Assembly (NCBI RefSeq): GCF_900109615.1
Contig: NZ_FOIX01000001.1
Span: forward strand, 62,001 to 126,000
From: Kaistella antarctica
Lineage (GTDB): Bacteria; Bacteroidota; Bacteroidia; Flavobacteriales; Weeksellaceae
Reading direction: 5' to 3'
DNA length: 64,000 nucleotides
The position numbers and the translations under genes are program-made. The first letter of the stretch is position 1. Every line of letters begins with the position of its first letter. Below, piece by piece: positions 35,726-43,811 of this stretch. The notes beneath the pieces were generated by a model. The model was not told where the DNA came from and did not search any database. It saw nothing but the letters and a program-made list of their open reading frames with translations.

Positions 35726-35733
35726 TAAATTTG
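35726..35733 (+). promoter_or_regulatory. -7 promoter element for the GH3 gene
   Basis: TAAATTTG, five bases before ATG 35738, giving a nearly leaderless transcript. Confidence 0.6.
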
Positions 35734-35737
35734 TGCT

Positions 35738-37237
35738 ATGCTAAATTTCATTAAGAAAAACGTCGCTTTAATCTGGGCAAAAAGTCATGTCAAAGGGACA
35801 CAATCTTTTAAACAAAACGCAGTAAAAGATCAAGAGAAGCTTCTATTATCGTTGGTTAAAACTGCGGAAAAAACTTTGTTTGGGCGAACGCATCAATTTG
35901 AAAATATAAAAAGCATCCTAGATTTTCAGCATCAGGTTAAAGTTGCTGATTATGAAGATTTAAAACCTTATATCGAAAAAGTTAAAAAAGGACAGCGCGA
36001 TATTCTCTGGTCGGAAACTCCAGAATATTTTGCCAAAACTTCAGGTACAACCTCAGGCTCAAAATATATCCCGATTTCTAAGGAAGCAATGCCTTTTCAA
36101 TTAGATGCCGCTCGCAGCGCCATCTTCCATTACATGGCTCAAAAAAATAACGCTGATTTCGTTAACGGGAAAATGATTTTTCTGCAAGGAAGTCCAGAAT
36201 TAGAAGAAATAAATGGAATTAAAACCGGCCGCCTTTCAGGAATTGTAGCTCATCACATTCCGTCTTACTTACAGAAAAACCGCTTACCAAGTTTAGAAAC
36301 AAACCTCATCGACGACTGGGAAACAAAGATCGAGGCGATTGTACAAGAAACCGAGAAAGAAAATATGACTTTAATTTCGGGGATTCCACCGTGGTTAATA
36401 ATGTATTTCGAAAAACTTATCGAACGGAACGGCAAAAAGATAACGGAATTTTTTCCAAATCTTCAACTGATTATTACCGGCGGTGTGAATTATGAACCTT
36501 ACCGTGAGAAAATGAATGAACTTCTTGGGAGGCCCGTAGATACGTTACAAACATTTCCAGCAAGTGAAGGATTTTTCGCGTTCCAAGATGATTTCGAAAA
36601 AGAAGGTTTATTGTTATTGACGAACCATGGAATTTTTTACGAGTTTATTCCGTTAGAAGATTACGGAAAACCTGAAGCCACGAGATTGACCTTAAACGAA
36701 ATTGAACTCCACACCGATTACGCTTTAATTTTAACGACTAATTCAGGACTTTGGGCTTATTCCATCGGCGACGTTGTCCGATTTATTTCAAAAGATCCTT
36801 ACCGAATTTTAGTTTCAGGAAGAACCAAACATTTCACTTCTGCTTTTGGCGAACACGTCATTGCCTTTGAAGTGGAAGAAGCCTTAAAAGCTACTGTGGA
36901 AAAAATTCCCGCACAGCTTACCGAATTCCATCTCGCACCGCAAGTCAATCCCGCCGAAGGATTGCCTTATCATGAGTGGTTTATTGAATTTGAAAAAGAA
37001 CCGGAAAATTTAGAAAACTTTAAAAATAATTTAGATCAAGAAATGCGGAACAGAAACTCATATTATGATGATTTAATTTCCGGGAAAATTTTGCAACCTT
37101 TAATAATTACGAGTTTACAGAAAAATGCTTTTCACGATTATGCAAAATCTGAAGGCAAATTGGGTGGACAAAATAAAATTCCAAGATTGGCAAACGATCG
37201 CAAAATTGGTGATTTTTTAGAATCATTTACTAAATAA
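35738..37237 (+). CDS. GH3-family acyl-adenylate/amide ligase-like protein
   Basis: A 499-residue member of the GH3 family (ANL superfamily), named from plant auxin-conjugating enzymes and common in Bacteroidota. 'YFAKTSGTTSGSKYIPIS' is the ATP-binding loop. 'LIITGGVNYEPYREKM' and 'QTFPASEGFFAFQDD' are family core motifs, and 'IGDVVRFISKDPYRILVSGR' is the hinge region. It presumably adenylates a carboxylic acid, with the substrate unknown. It is monocistronic, with its own promoter and a bidirectional terminator downstream. Confidence 0.88.
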   Translation: MLNFIKKNVALIWAKSHVKGTQSFKQNAVKDQEKLLLSLVKTAEKTLFGRTHQFENIKSILDFQHQVKVADYEDLKPYIEKVKKGQRDILWSETPEYFAKTSGTTSGSKYIPISKEAMPFQLDAARSAIFHYMAQKNNADFVNGKMIFLQGSPELEEINGIKTGRLSGIVAHHIPSYLQKNRLPSLETNLIDDWETKIEAIVQETEKENMTLISGIPPWLIMYFEKLIERNGKKITEFFPNLQLIITGGVNYEPYREKMNELLGRPVDTLQTFPASEGFFAFQDDFEKEGLLLLTNHGIFYEFIPLEDYGKPEATRLTLNEIELHTDYALILTTNSGLWAYSIGDVVRFISKDPYRILVSGRTKHFTSAFGEHVIAFEVEEALKATVEKIPAQLTEFHLAPQVNPAEGLPYHEWFIEFEKEPENLENFKNNLDQEMRNRNSYYDDLISGKILQPLIITSLQKNAFHDYAKSEGKLGGQNKIPRLANDRKIGDFLESFTK

Positions 37238-37270
37238 CAGCCTAAATAAACGCTCCGGAAAAAATAAATA

Positions 37271-37291
37271 AAGCCCTCGACTGGAGGGCTT
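37271..37291. terminator. Bidirectional terminator between convergent genes
   Basis: AAGCCCTC (37271-37278) pairs perfectly with GAGGGCTT (37284-37291). Weak T/A tracts flank it on both sides. It serves the GH3 gene (plus) and the T9SS protein gene (minus). Confidence 0.8.
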
Positions 37292-37315
37292 TATTATTAA
37301 TAAATATTTAAAAAT

Positions 37316-38180
37316 TTATTTTTTAATAAATTTCTGAGTAGTTGCTCCTGAGGCATCTGTAATTTTTATAACGTAAGAACCTTTCGTAAGATTTTGTACA
37401 TCCACAGCACCATCAACAAGTTCTGCCTTTACTTTTTTACCAGAAATATCAAAGATTTCTATACTGCTAATTTTGGAATCTGAATTAACTTTTAGATAAT
37501 CAGTTGCTGGATTCGGATAAATAGAAACTTTGGCTTTGTTGACATTAGAAACTGCCATAACTGGTCGCACCACAGAGAAAGTATCGATGCCCATATAATC
37601 TGAATTGTCCCCTGCAGGGCCACCAACGGTTACAAAATATCTGAACCCTAAATTCGTTGCAATTGGTGTCGCTGATAACCCTGAAATGGTAATAGTGAAT
37701 TCTGTCCAAACATCTGGATAACCACCAACTGTCAAATTCGGATTAACTGACTGCAACAGCGTGTTGAATGATCCGAGATTCGTTGCACCAGATGGGGCCG
37801 TAAAAGCAGTTCCATTACTCAATCGAAGTTCCAAACGATCTGGGTATTCACTTTCGTCTGTGGTTCTAGTCCAAAAACTTCACCACATCACCGTCTTGCA
37901 ACAAGAGCTGAGGGGTAATTAACCAGTTGCTAATCGTACCAGAGCCGGCTGTATTGTTAAAGTTAGCACCAATGTAACTGTTAGTGGCCCCAGCTTGTGC
38001 TGTGAAAACAGTTGCATTGCCTTGAAACCATCCTGTAACTCCCACGGGAGCACTCTGATTGGCCTTGGTCCAGTTTGTCAATGTAGTAATGTCGGCAAAT
38101 CCTTCGGAGAGTAATGTTGTTTGGGCATTCCCGAATACTAAAGCGCCGAACGCTAATAAAGAAAGTAATTTTGTTTTCAT
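37316..38180 (-). pseudogene. T9SS-secreted choice-of-anchor-type protein, interrupted by a frameshift
   Basis: Reading left from ATG 38180, the protein begins with signal peptide 'LLSLLAFGALVFGNAQ' and an anchor-J-like domain ('LLSEGFADITTLTNWTK', 'SNWLITPQLLLQDGDVVKF'). It hits a TAG at 37864-37866. The other frame from there continues the domain as TRTTDESEYPDRLELRLSNG and runs to a type IX secretion sorting tail ('VSIYPNPATDYLKV' ... 'GSYVIKI' ... 'QKFIKK'). One fewer base in the A5 run at 37873-37877 would restore K-F-W-T-R-T-T. The gene is therefore one secreted protein of about 285 residues with a +1 shift. A real lesion and a sequencing error cannot be separated here. Confidence 0.85.
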
Positions 38181-38292
38181 AACATGAGTATTAAGTTGTT
38201 TTGTCTACCAAAACTATAATAAAAATCTCATTACATAAAACAAAAACTAATTAAATTACCAAAACATAATGACAATCGCATTTTGCAATTTA

Positions 38293-38631
38293 CTAATTCG
38301 AAACCACTTTCAATCCAATCACCGACGCAATTAAAGTGAGCGCGAAAAATATTCGCCAAAAAGTCGCTGGCTCGTTAAAAATAAAAATCCCCATGAGTAC
38401 GGCGCCTACCGCCCCAATACCAGTCCAAACCGCATAAGCTGTTCCTATCGGAATTGGATTCCCGCCTAACGAAATGGCTTTATACAATAAAAACATACTT
38501 AAAAAGAGAGAAGCAGCGAAACCAGCCCACCAGAAATAACTTTCCTTTCCTGTGGTTTCTTGCGCTTTTCCGAGGCACATTGCAAAGCCCGTTTCGAATA
38601 AGCCACCAATAATTAATAAGATCCAATTCAT
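38293..38631 (-). CDS. Small multidrug resistance (SMR) family transporter, SugE/Gdx type
   Basis: A 112-residue four-helix inner-membrane protein. The first helix has the essential glutamate in 'IIGGLFETGFAMCLGKA'. 'PIGTAYAVWTGIGAVGAVLMG' is the helix-3 signature. The long soluble-facing 'AQETTGKESYFWWAG' loop and overall pattern place it near SugE/Gdx, which exports guanidinium or quaternary ammonium ions. It is a single gene where a dimer would be formed by the same chain. No guanidine riboswitch was recognised upstream. Confidence 0.9.
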   Translation of the reverse strand: MNWILLIIGGLFETGFAMCLGKAQETTGKESYFWWAGFAASLFLSMFLLYKAISLGGNPIPIGTAYAVWTGIGAVGAVLMGIFIFNEPATFWRIFFALTLIASVIGLKVVSN

Positions 38632-38635
38632 TTTT

Positions 38636-38643
38636 CAAAGATA
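38636..38643 (-). promoter_or_regulatory. -7 promoter element for the SMR gene
   Basis: CAAAGATA on the plus strand is TATCTTTG on the minus strand, only four bases from the ATG at 38631. Confidence 0.6.
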
Positions 38644-38824
38644 AATTTTTAAATCAAAATTCATACCCACGAATTACCTACTGAAAAGCATAAAAACTTC
38701 CTATTTAAAATTATTACACTCATTATATTAGAATAGTCTTGTACTAAATGAAGACTCGTCAATTCTTAGCAAAATAAATCTTGGGTTACCGAAAATTCTT
38801 AAATGATTTTTCATTTCTAAAATT

Positions 38825-38832
38825 TACTTTTG
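38825..38832 (+). promoter_or_regulatory. -7 promoter element for the MFS transporter
   Basis: TACTTTTG, four bases before ATG 38837. Confidence 0.55.
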
Positions 38833-38836
38833 CAAA

Positions 38837-40075
38837 ATGATTTCTTTGCAACCCATTCAAACTTTGAAAATTCCAGAATTTCGGAATCTCATGACGGGAC
38901 GTTTCTTCCTGGTTTTGTCTTTTAGAATGTTAGCAACGTTGATGGGTTGGTGGATTTACAAACTAACAAAAGATCCCTTCGCTATCGGTCTGATTGGCTT
39001 GTCTGAAGTAATCCCCGCCGTTTCAACTGCCTTGTACGCAGGTCACGTCATCGACAACTCCGAAAAGAAAAGACTACTCCTCATTTGTAATTACGCCTAC
39101 GTTTTTCTGATCGCACTCCTAGCAATTCCAGCTTTCTTTGGCAGCAGCCATTTTCACTTAAGCAATGTGCAGATTTCCTATTTCATCTACGCAATTATTT
39201 TCTGCACTGGATTTTGCCGCGCTTTCATCGGCCCAATTGTACCGTCGATGATACCGAAAATTGTAACTCGGGAGGAACTGCCAAACGCAATCACTTTAAA
39301 CCAAGCTACTTTTCTCACCGCCTCAGTTTCAGGTCATGCTTTGGGCGGCTTTCTAATTCATTGGCTGGATATTTCCGGGACAATCTTGGTAGTCGTCGGT
39401 TTAATGATTTTCTCCTCGCTATTTTTCTGGTTGCTCAAAAAACATCCTTCTGAAAATACCGACAAGACAATCGGAGTCGTACAAAGCATGCGCGAAGGCC
39501 TGGCTTACATTTACAAAACCAAAGAAATTCTGGGCGCGCTTTGTCTCGATATGTTCGCCGTTCTTTTTGGTGGCGCCGTCGCAATGATTCCCGTTTTCGC
39601 CACCGACATTTTAAAAGTCGGCTCAGAAGGTTTCGGTTTGCTCAATGCCGCCTCTGATATTGGCTCCATGTGCATTATTGCCTTTCTCGCCTTTGTTCCT
39701 TTAAAGAAAAATCAAGGTAAAATTCTCTTGGTCGCCGTTGCCGGATTCGGGCTGTGCATCATCGGTTTCGGTCTGTCGCAACTTTATTGGCTGTCGTTTT
39801 TCTTACTCGTCGCCAGTGGAATGCTCGATGGAATTTCGGTCGTCATTCGCGGCACCATTGTTCAGTTAAAAACACCAGATCATATTCGAGGTCGAGTGTT
39901 GAGCGTGAATTCAATTTTCATCATGTCGAGCAACGAAATGGGACAGTTCGAAAGTGGCGTGGCAGCAAAACTTCTCGGCGTGGTGCGCTCCGTTATTTTT
40001 GGTGGAACGATGACTCTTTTAATTGCACTTTTAGTTGGCAGCACCGTTCCAAAACTTCGAAAAATGAATTACTAA
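38837..40075 (+). CDS. Major facilitator superfamily transporter (EntS-like)
   Basis: A 412-residue protein with twelve predicted membrane segments. The N-terminus 'FRNLMTGRFFLVLSFRMLAT' and 'PFAIGLIGLSEVIPAVSTALY' match the MFS_3/enterobactin-exporter-like group, as does 'LPNAITLNQATFLTASVSG' in the middle. 'PDHIRGRVLSVNSIFI' is the conserved second-half motif. The substrate is not evident. G+C is higher than in neighbouring genes (for example 39500-39950), which may reflect transfer or simply codon choice. Confidence 0.88.
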   Translation: MISLQPIQTLKIPEFRNLMTGRFFLVLSFRMLATLMGWWIYKLTKDPFAIGLIGLSEVIPAVSTALYAGHVIDNSEKKRLLLICNYAYVFLIALLAIPAFFGSSHFHLSNVQISYFIYAIIFCTGFCRAFIGPIVPSMIPKIVTREELPNAITLNQATFLTASVSGHALGGFLIHWLDISGTILVVVGLMIFSSLFFWLLKKHPSENTDKTIGVVQSMREGLAYIYKTKEILGALCLDMFAVLFGGAVAMIPVFATDILKVGSEGFGLLNAASDIGSMCIIAFLAFVPLKKNQGKILLVAVAGFGLCIIGFGLSQLYWLSFFLLVASGMLDGISVVIRGTIVQLKTPDHIRGRVLSVNSIFIMSSNEMGQFESGVAAKLLGVVRSVIFGGTMTLLIALLVGSTVPKLRKMNY

Positions 40076-40083
40076 TTTTTTAG

Positions 40084-40101
40084 TCTCGTCCTTAGACGAG
40101 A
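40084..40101 (+). terminator. Short perfect hairpin after the MFS gene
   Basis: TCTCGTC (40084-40090) and GACGAGA (40095-40101) are perfect complements around CTTA. No immediate T-run follows, though an eight-T stretch lies about 14 bases on. A weak terminator is likely. Confidence 0.45.
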
Positions 40102-40260
40102 TTCATTACAATCTTTTTTTTACAGCCGCTTTTGCCAACGCAAAAAAAAGGATTTCCATTGCGATCCGGGCTAGTAGAAGAGTCCCGCACCACTCGACTT
40201 ATCCACATCACAAGTCTTTAGATTTCAATATTTTAAATAGCCAAAACCCCAGAATGTTGG
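40102..40260. other. G+C-richer non-coding spacer before dnaB
   Basis: No reading frame was seen. The segment from about 40124 to 40195 is richer in G+C than the flanks and includes AGCCGCTTTTGCCAACGC and GATTTCCATTGCGATCCGGG. It could be a remnant of a dispersed intergenic repeat. Only one copy is in this window, so repeat status cannot be shown here. Confidence 0.3.
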
Positions 40261-40291
40261 TTAAATAATCGGAATGAAAACTTTAAAAAAC

Positions 40292-40299
40292 TATCTTTG
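40292..40299 (+). promoter_or_regulatory. -7 promoter element for dnaB
   Basis: TATCTTTG, four bases before ATG 40304. It is located inside the longest open frame, whose ATG at 40274 is therefore untranscribed from this promoter. Confidence 0.65.
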
Positions 40300-40303
40300 T
40301 CCT

Positions 40304-41899
40304 ATGGCACAAAAGGAAACTTTATCTTCATTAATTCATGGTAATTTCGCAAAAGAACTTTCTATTTCAGATGGCAAAATGCCACCCAATGCTATAGAAT
40401 TCGAAAAATTAGTTATCGGGACTTTCTTAATTGACAAAAAAGGGTTGGATTATTCCATCGACTTACTAACTTCTGAGGTTTTTTACGATCCCAGACATCA
40501 AGAAATTTTCGGTGCCATCGTGAAGTTGTTTGAAGGTAATCATCCGGTTGATTTGATGACGGTTATTCAAGAATTGAAAAAAACCGAACGATTGGGACTT
40601 GCTGGGGGAGATCATTATATCATCGATTTAACCATGGGTGTTTCTTCAAGTGCACACATCGAATATCATGTTCGGGTGATTTTGGAGAAATTTATTTTAC
40701 GAAGTTTGATTAATGTTTCAGCCAATGTCATCGACAGTTCTTACAAAGAATCCACCGACGTGTTCGAACTTTTAGATAAGGCCGAACAATCCTTTTTCGA
40801 AATTACGAACGGAACCATTAAAAAAGGGTTTGACACCGCAAATACTTTGGTGACTCAAGCCATTGAAACCATCAAAGCCTTAAAAGATAAAGAAGGAATC
40901 TCTGGAATTCCCTCAGGATTTAAAGACCTTGATAAAGAAACGGGTGGTTGGCAAAATTCAGATTTAATTATCATTGCCGCTCGTCCAGCGATGGGAAAAA
41001 CGGCGTTCTTGCTTTCGATGGCTAGAAACATTGCAGTTGAACACAATATTCCTTTAGCTTTATTCTCCTTAGAAATGGCCTCGATCCAGTTAATTACGAG
41101 AATGATTGCCTCCGAAACAGGTATCTCTTCTGACAAATTACGAAAAGGACAAATGTCTGATGAAGAATGGCAACGCTTATTCTCAAACGTTTCAGCTTTA
41201 GAAAACGCCCCTTTATATATTGATGAAACGCCTTCACTTTCTGTTTTTGACTTCCGAGCCAAATGCCGAAGATTGGTGATGCAACACGGTGTGAAAATCA
41301 TCATGGTCGATTATCTTCAACTGATGACGGCAAACTCTGGAAAAGGCGGCGCTGGAAACCGGGAGCAAGAAATTGCCATGATTTCGCGTTCCTTAAAAGC
41401 GATTGCAAAAGAACTGAACGTTCCTGTGGTTGCACTTTCTCAGCTTTCCAGAAGTGTGGAAACGAGACCAGGAAAAAGACCTATGCTTTCTGACCTTCGG
41501 GAATCTGGAGCGATTGAGCAGGATGCTGATATTGTTTCCTTTATTTTCCGACCAGAGTATTATAAAATCGCGACTTGGGATAATGATGAAGATGGCGGCG
41601 AAACCTCAACTGAAAATCAGGCAGAACTTATTATTGCAAAACACCGAAATGGTGCTACCGCAGATGTTCGAATGTCTTTCCACAAAAATATTGCAAAATT
41701 TGCCGACCTCGATTTATTTGGAGGTGGCGGCGGTTATGGTTATCAATCCTCCAATTTCGGACAACAAGATACACCAGGCGGTTTTGAGAAAATTAAAACC
41801 ACCATCGATCCAGGTGCCGCGTTCGATTTGCCAAGCAAACAGAATCTTTCCGGTTCTTCGATGAATGATTTGGATGATGATGACGATTTTCAATTCTAG
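40304..41899 (+). CDS. dnaB: Replicative DNA helicase DnaB
   Basis: A 531-residue protein from ATG 40304 (MAQKETLSS). The N-terminal DnaB domain ('PPNAIEFEKLVIGTFLID') is followed by a RecA-like core with Walker A 'AARPAMGKTAFLLSMA', 'LFSLEMASIQLITRM', Walker B 'VKIIMVDYLQLM' and 'LRESGAIEQDADIV'. It unwinds DNA at the fork as a hexamer. The acidic tail ends 'DLDDDDDFQF'. The upstream ATG at 40274 would add ten residues but precedes the promoter element. rnhA follows after two bases. Confidence 0.96.
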   Translation: MAQKETLSSLIHGNFAKELSISDGKMPPNAIEFEKLVIGTFLIDKKGLDYSIDLLTSEVFYDPRHQEIFGAIVKLFEGNHPVDLMTVIQELKKTERLGLAGGDHYIIDLTMGVSSSAHIEYHVRVILEKFILRSLINVSANVIDSSYKESTDVFELLDKAEQSFFEITNGTIKKGFDTANTLVTQAIETIKALKDKEGISGIPSGFKDLDKETGGWQNSDLIIIAARPAMGKTAFLLSMARNIAVEHNIPLALFSLEMASIQLITRMIASETGISSDKLRKGQMSDEEWQRLFSNVSALENAPLYIDETPSLSVFDFRAKCRRLVMQHGVKIIMVDYLQLMTANSGKGGAGNREQEIAMISRSLKAIAKELNVPVVALSQLSRSVETRPGKRPMLSDLRESGAIEQDADIVSFIFRPEYYKIATWDNDEDGGETSTENQAELIIAKHRNGATADVRMSFHKNIAKFADLDLFGGGGGYGYQSSNFGQQDTPGGFEKIKTTIDPGAAFDLPSKQNLSGSSMNDLDDDDDFQF

Positions 41900-41901
41900 A
41901 A

Positions 41902-42384
41902 ATGAGTCTTAAAATTGAAATTTATACTGACGGCGCTTGTAGCGGGAATCCAGGCCGAGGAGGTTTTGGAATCGTGATGAAAGTTCCCGAAAAGAATTAC
42001 GAAAAAAGATATTCGCAAGGTTTCCGGCTTACGACCAATAACCGCATGGAATTGTTGGCAGTCATCACCGCCTTAGAAAAACTAAAATCTACCGAAAACG
42101 ACATTCACATTTACACTGACAGCAAATATGTTTCTGATGCCATCAATCAAAAATGGATTTTCGGCTGGATTAAAAAAGGTTTTAAAAATGTCAAAAATCC
42201 TGACTTGTGGCGACGAATGGTTCCATTACTTAAAGAATATCAAACAACTTTTCACTGGGTAAAAGGCCACGCTGGACATCTTGAAAATGAAATCTGCGAT
42301 CAGCTTGCGGTTAAGGCCGCTCAAACAGAACCTTTACTCATCGACGAGTTTTTTGAAAATCAGCAGAAGGGCGGACTTTTCTGA
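41902..42384 (+). CDS. rnhA: Ribonuclease HI
   Basis: A 160-residue enzyme degrading the RNA strand of RNA-DNA hybrids. The catalytic carboxylates appear as Asp10 ('YTDGACSGNPG'), Glu50 ('NNRMELLAV') and Asp73 ('YTDSKYV'). The histidine of 'WVKGHAGHLENEICDQLA' and its final Asp complete the site. The N-terminus is of normal RNase HI length. Its proximity to dnaB (two bases) indicates co-transcription of two replication genes. Confidence 0.95.
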   Translation: MSLKIEIYTDGACSGNPGRGGFGIVMKVPEKNYEKRYSQGFRLTTNNRMELLAVITALEKLKSTENDIHIYTDSKYVSDAINQKWIFGWIKKGFKNVKNPDLWRRMVPLLKEYQTTFHWVKGHAGHLENEICDQLAVKAAQTEPLLIDEFFENQQKGGLF

Positions 42385-42610
42385 TAGTCAATTGCTGCGC
42401 GCCAATTTGGTTTGCAGTGAGTAGTCAATTTAAAAACCAAGTACTGACTACATTTAACTTTAGAAAATTGACTTTCAGAAATTAAATGATTACTTATTCA
42501 CTCTCAGAAATTGAAAATTCAATAATTCACATTGAGAAATTCAACATTCACTTATTCAGTAGACCTACTTCACTCTAAGAAAATTCACACCAAACTTCGG
42601 TTCATTTAAT
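42385..42610. repeat. Degenerate short repeats in the spacer after rnhA
   Basis: The spacer holds imperfect repeats. AGTCAATT occurs at 42387 and again near 42423. ACTTATTCA occurs twice (near 42490 and 42551). TTCACTCTCAGAAATT near 42498 resembles TTCACTCTAAGAAAATT near 42569. No gene was seen. The style is similar to the heptamer arrays elsewhere in the window. Confidence 0.5.
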
Positions 42611-42618
42611 TATCTTTG
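42611..42618 (+). promoter_or_regulatory. -7 promoter element for the nitroreductase gene
   Basis: TATCTTTG, four bases before ATG 42623. A TTG at 42620 is rejected as the start. Confidence 0.6.
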
Positions 42619-42622
42619 TTTG

Positions 42623-43252
42623 ATGAATTACCTTGATGCATTGAACAAACGATACTCTGTAAAGAAATTTGATCCTGAAAAAGCAGTTTCACCGGAGGCA
42701 CTTTATCAGATCCTTGAAGCGGCGAGGCTTTCTGCCAGTTCGTTGGGTCTTCAACCTTACAAAATAATCATTGTTCAAAGTCCAGAAATGAAGGAAAAAC
42801 TAATTCCAGCTTTTTACAATCCTTCCCAGATTTCGACATGTTCGCACTTAATTGTCATCGTTTCTAAAAACAATATCGAACCAAAATATATCGGGGATTA
42901 TTTCAGTCACATTTCGGTGACACGGGAAGTTTCGCTTGAAAGTTTAGATCCTTTTCGACAAAGTATAAGCAATCATATTGAACGATTGACAACTGAAGAA
43001 GTGGTTATCTGGGCCGATAAACAAAGTTATATCGTCTTAGGGAACTTAATGTTTGCCGCAGCTTTGGAAAATGTAGATACTTGTCCGATGGAAGGTTATA
43101 GGCAAGACTTGATAGATCAAATTTTAGACTTAGATATTTCTAAAGAAAAAGTTGCAGTAACTTTAGCTTTGGGCTATCGGTCTGAAGAAGATGAGTTTCA
43201 GAACTTCAAAAAAGTAAGGAAACCGACTGAAAAATTGTTTAAATTTATTTAA
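42623..43252 (+). CDS. Nitroreductase-family NAD(P)H-dependent oxidoreductase
   Basis: A 209-residue FMN protein. 'LDALNKRYSVKKFDPEKAVS' is the N-terminal FMN-phosphate loop (R-x-S-x-K). 'EAARLSASSLGLQPYKIIIV' and 'VDTCPMEGYRQDLIDQIL' are family blocks, and 'VAVTLALGYRSEEDEF' is the C-terminal flavin contact. It resembles NfsB-type enzymes that reduce nitro-aromatics and quinones. The physiological substrate is unknown. Confidence 0.9.
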   Translation: MNYLDALNKRYSVKKFDPEKAVSPEALYQILEAARLSASSLGLQPYKIIIVQSPEMKEKLIPAFYNPSQISTCSHLIVIVSKNNIEPKYIGDYFSHISVTREVSLESLDPFRQSISNHIERLTTEEVVIWADKQSYIVLGNLMFAAALENVDTCPMEGYRQDLIDQILDLDISKEKVAVTLALGYRSEEDEFQNFKKVRKPTEKLFKFI

Positions 43253-43253
43253 T

Positions 43254-43261
43254 TAAATTTG
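43254..43261 (+). promoter_or_regulatory. -7 promoter element for the toxin-antitoxin pair
   Basis: TAAATTTG, two bases after the nitroreductase stop and 19 before the antitoxin ATG at 43281. This suggests the module is expressed on its own. Confidence 0.5.
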
Positions 43262-43280
43262 ATAAGTTAAACTCATTATA

Positions 43281-43505
43281 ATGAATGCGATAAGACAAAT
43301 TGTGGAAGTGAAAGACCGGAAAATCAGTATAGAATTGCCGGAAAATTTCAATGCAGAAAAAGTTGAAGTCATTATTTTTCCTGTTGACGAAGAAGGATAT
43401 TACGACATTCATGAGGAAGAGAAAAATTTAATGCGCGAAAGAGTAAAGAATACAGATCCTGAGAAATTTAAAAATTGGCGAGACATAAGAGAAAAATATC
43501 TTTAA
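43281..43505 (+). CDS. Type II antitoxin-like protein
   Basis: A 74-residue acidic protein. The N-terminal 'IVEVKDRKISIELPENFN' has the beta-strand look of AbrB/Phd-like or similar antitoxins. The C-terminal half is a charged helix ('HEEEKNLMRERVKNT') of the sort that wraps a toxin. The assignment rests on its position: the next gene starts at the base after its stop and encodes a ParE/RelE-type toxin. Confidence 0.7.
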   Translation: MNAIRQIVEVKDRKISIELPENFNAEKVEVIIFPVDEEGYYDIHEEEKNLMRERVKNTDPEKFKNWRDIREKYL

Positions 43506-43796
43506 ATGTTTACGGTCCTATTTACCGAAGAAGCAATTGACGATCTCAATATTGCAATCGATTATTACACAACGATCTCTTCTCAATTAGGAGATAGATT
43601 CATTGAAAACTTTGATAAAAGTGCCTTGGAATTAGAAAACATTCCATTTTTTCAAATACGCTATGATAAAATGCGTGTTCGGAAAATTAGTAAATTTCCT
43701 TTGCTACTTCATTTTACTATAACAAAAAATGAAATCGTGATTGTTCATGGTGTTCGTTTTGCTAAACAAAATCCTGAAAATTATCCTAAACTTTAA
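43506..43796 (+). CDS. RelE/ParE-family toxin
   Basis: A 96-residue protein. 'VLFTEEAIDDLNIAIDYYTTI' is the opening helix pair of the RelE/ParE fold. 'RYDKMRVRKISKFPLLLHFT' and 'IVIVHGVRFAKQNPENY' are the usual core strands and C-terminus. Members either cleave mRNA on ribosomes (RelE) or poison gyrase (ParE), and the sequence does not decide between them. It is directly joined to the antitoxin gene. Confidence 0.85.
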   Translation: MFTVLFTEEAIDDLNIAIDYYTTISSQLGDRFIENFDKSALELENIPFFQIRYDKMRVRKISKFPLLLHFTITKNEIVIVHGVRFAKQNPENYPKL

Positions 43797-43811
43797 AGTC
43801 CAACAAACTCA

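Noticed and set aside
37316..37834. Treating the downstream half of the T9SS protein as a separate gene
   Set aside because: It has no signal peptide, starts in the middle of a domain and joins the upstream half by a one-base shift.
38632..38836. Guanidine riboswitch upstream of the SMR gene
   Set aside because: The SMR promoter element is only four bases from the start codon, leaving no room for a leader riboswitch.
42385..42610. Small gene in the spacer after rnhA
   Set aside because: Stops occur in all frames within short distance and the sequence is low-complexity and repetitive.
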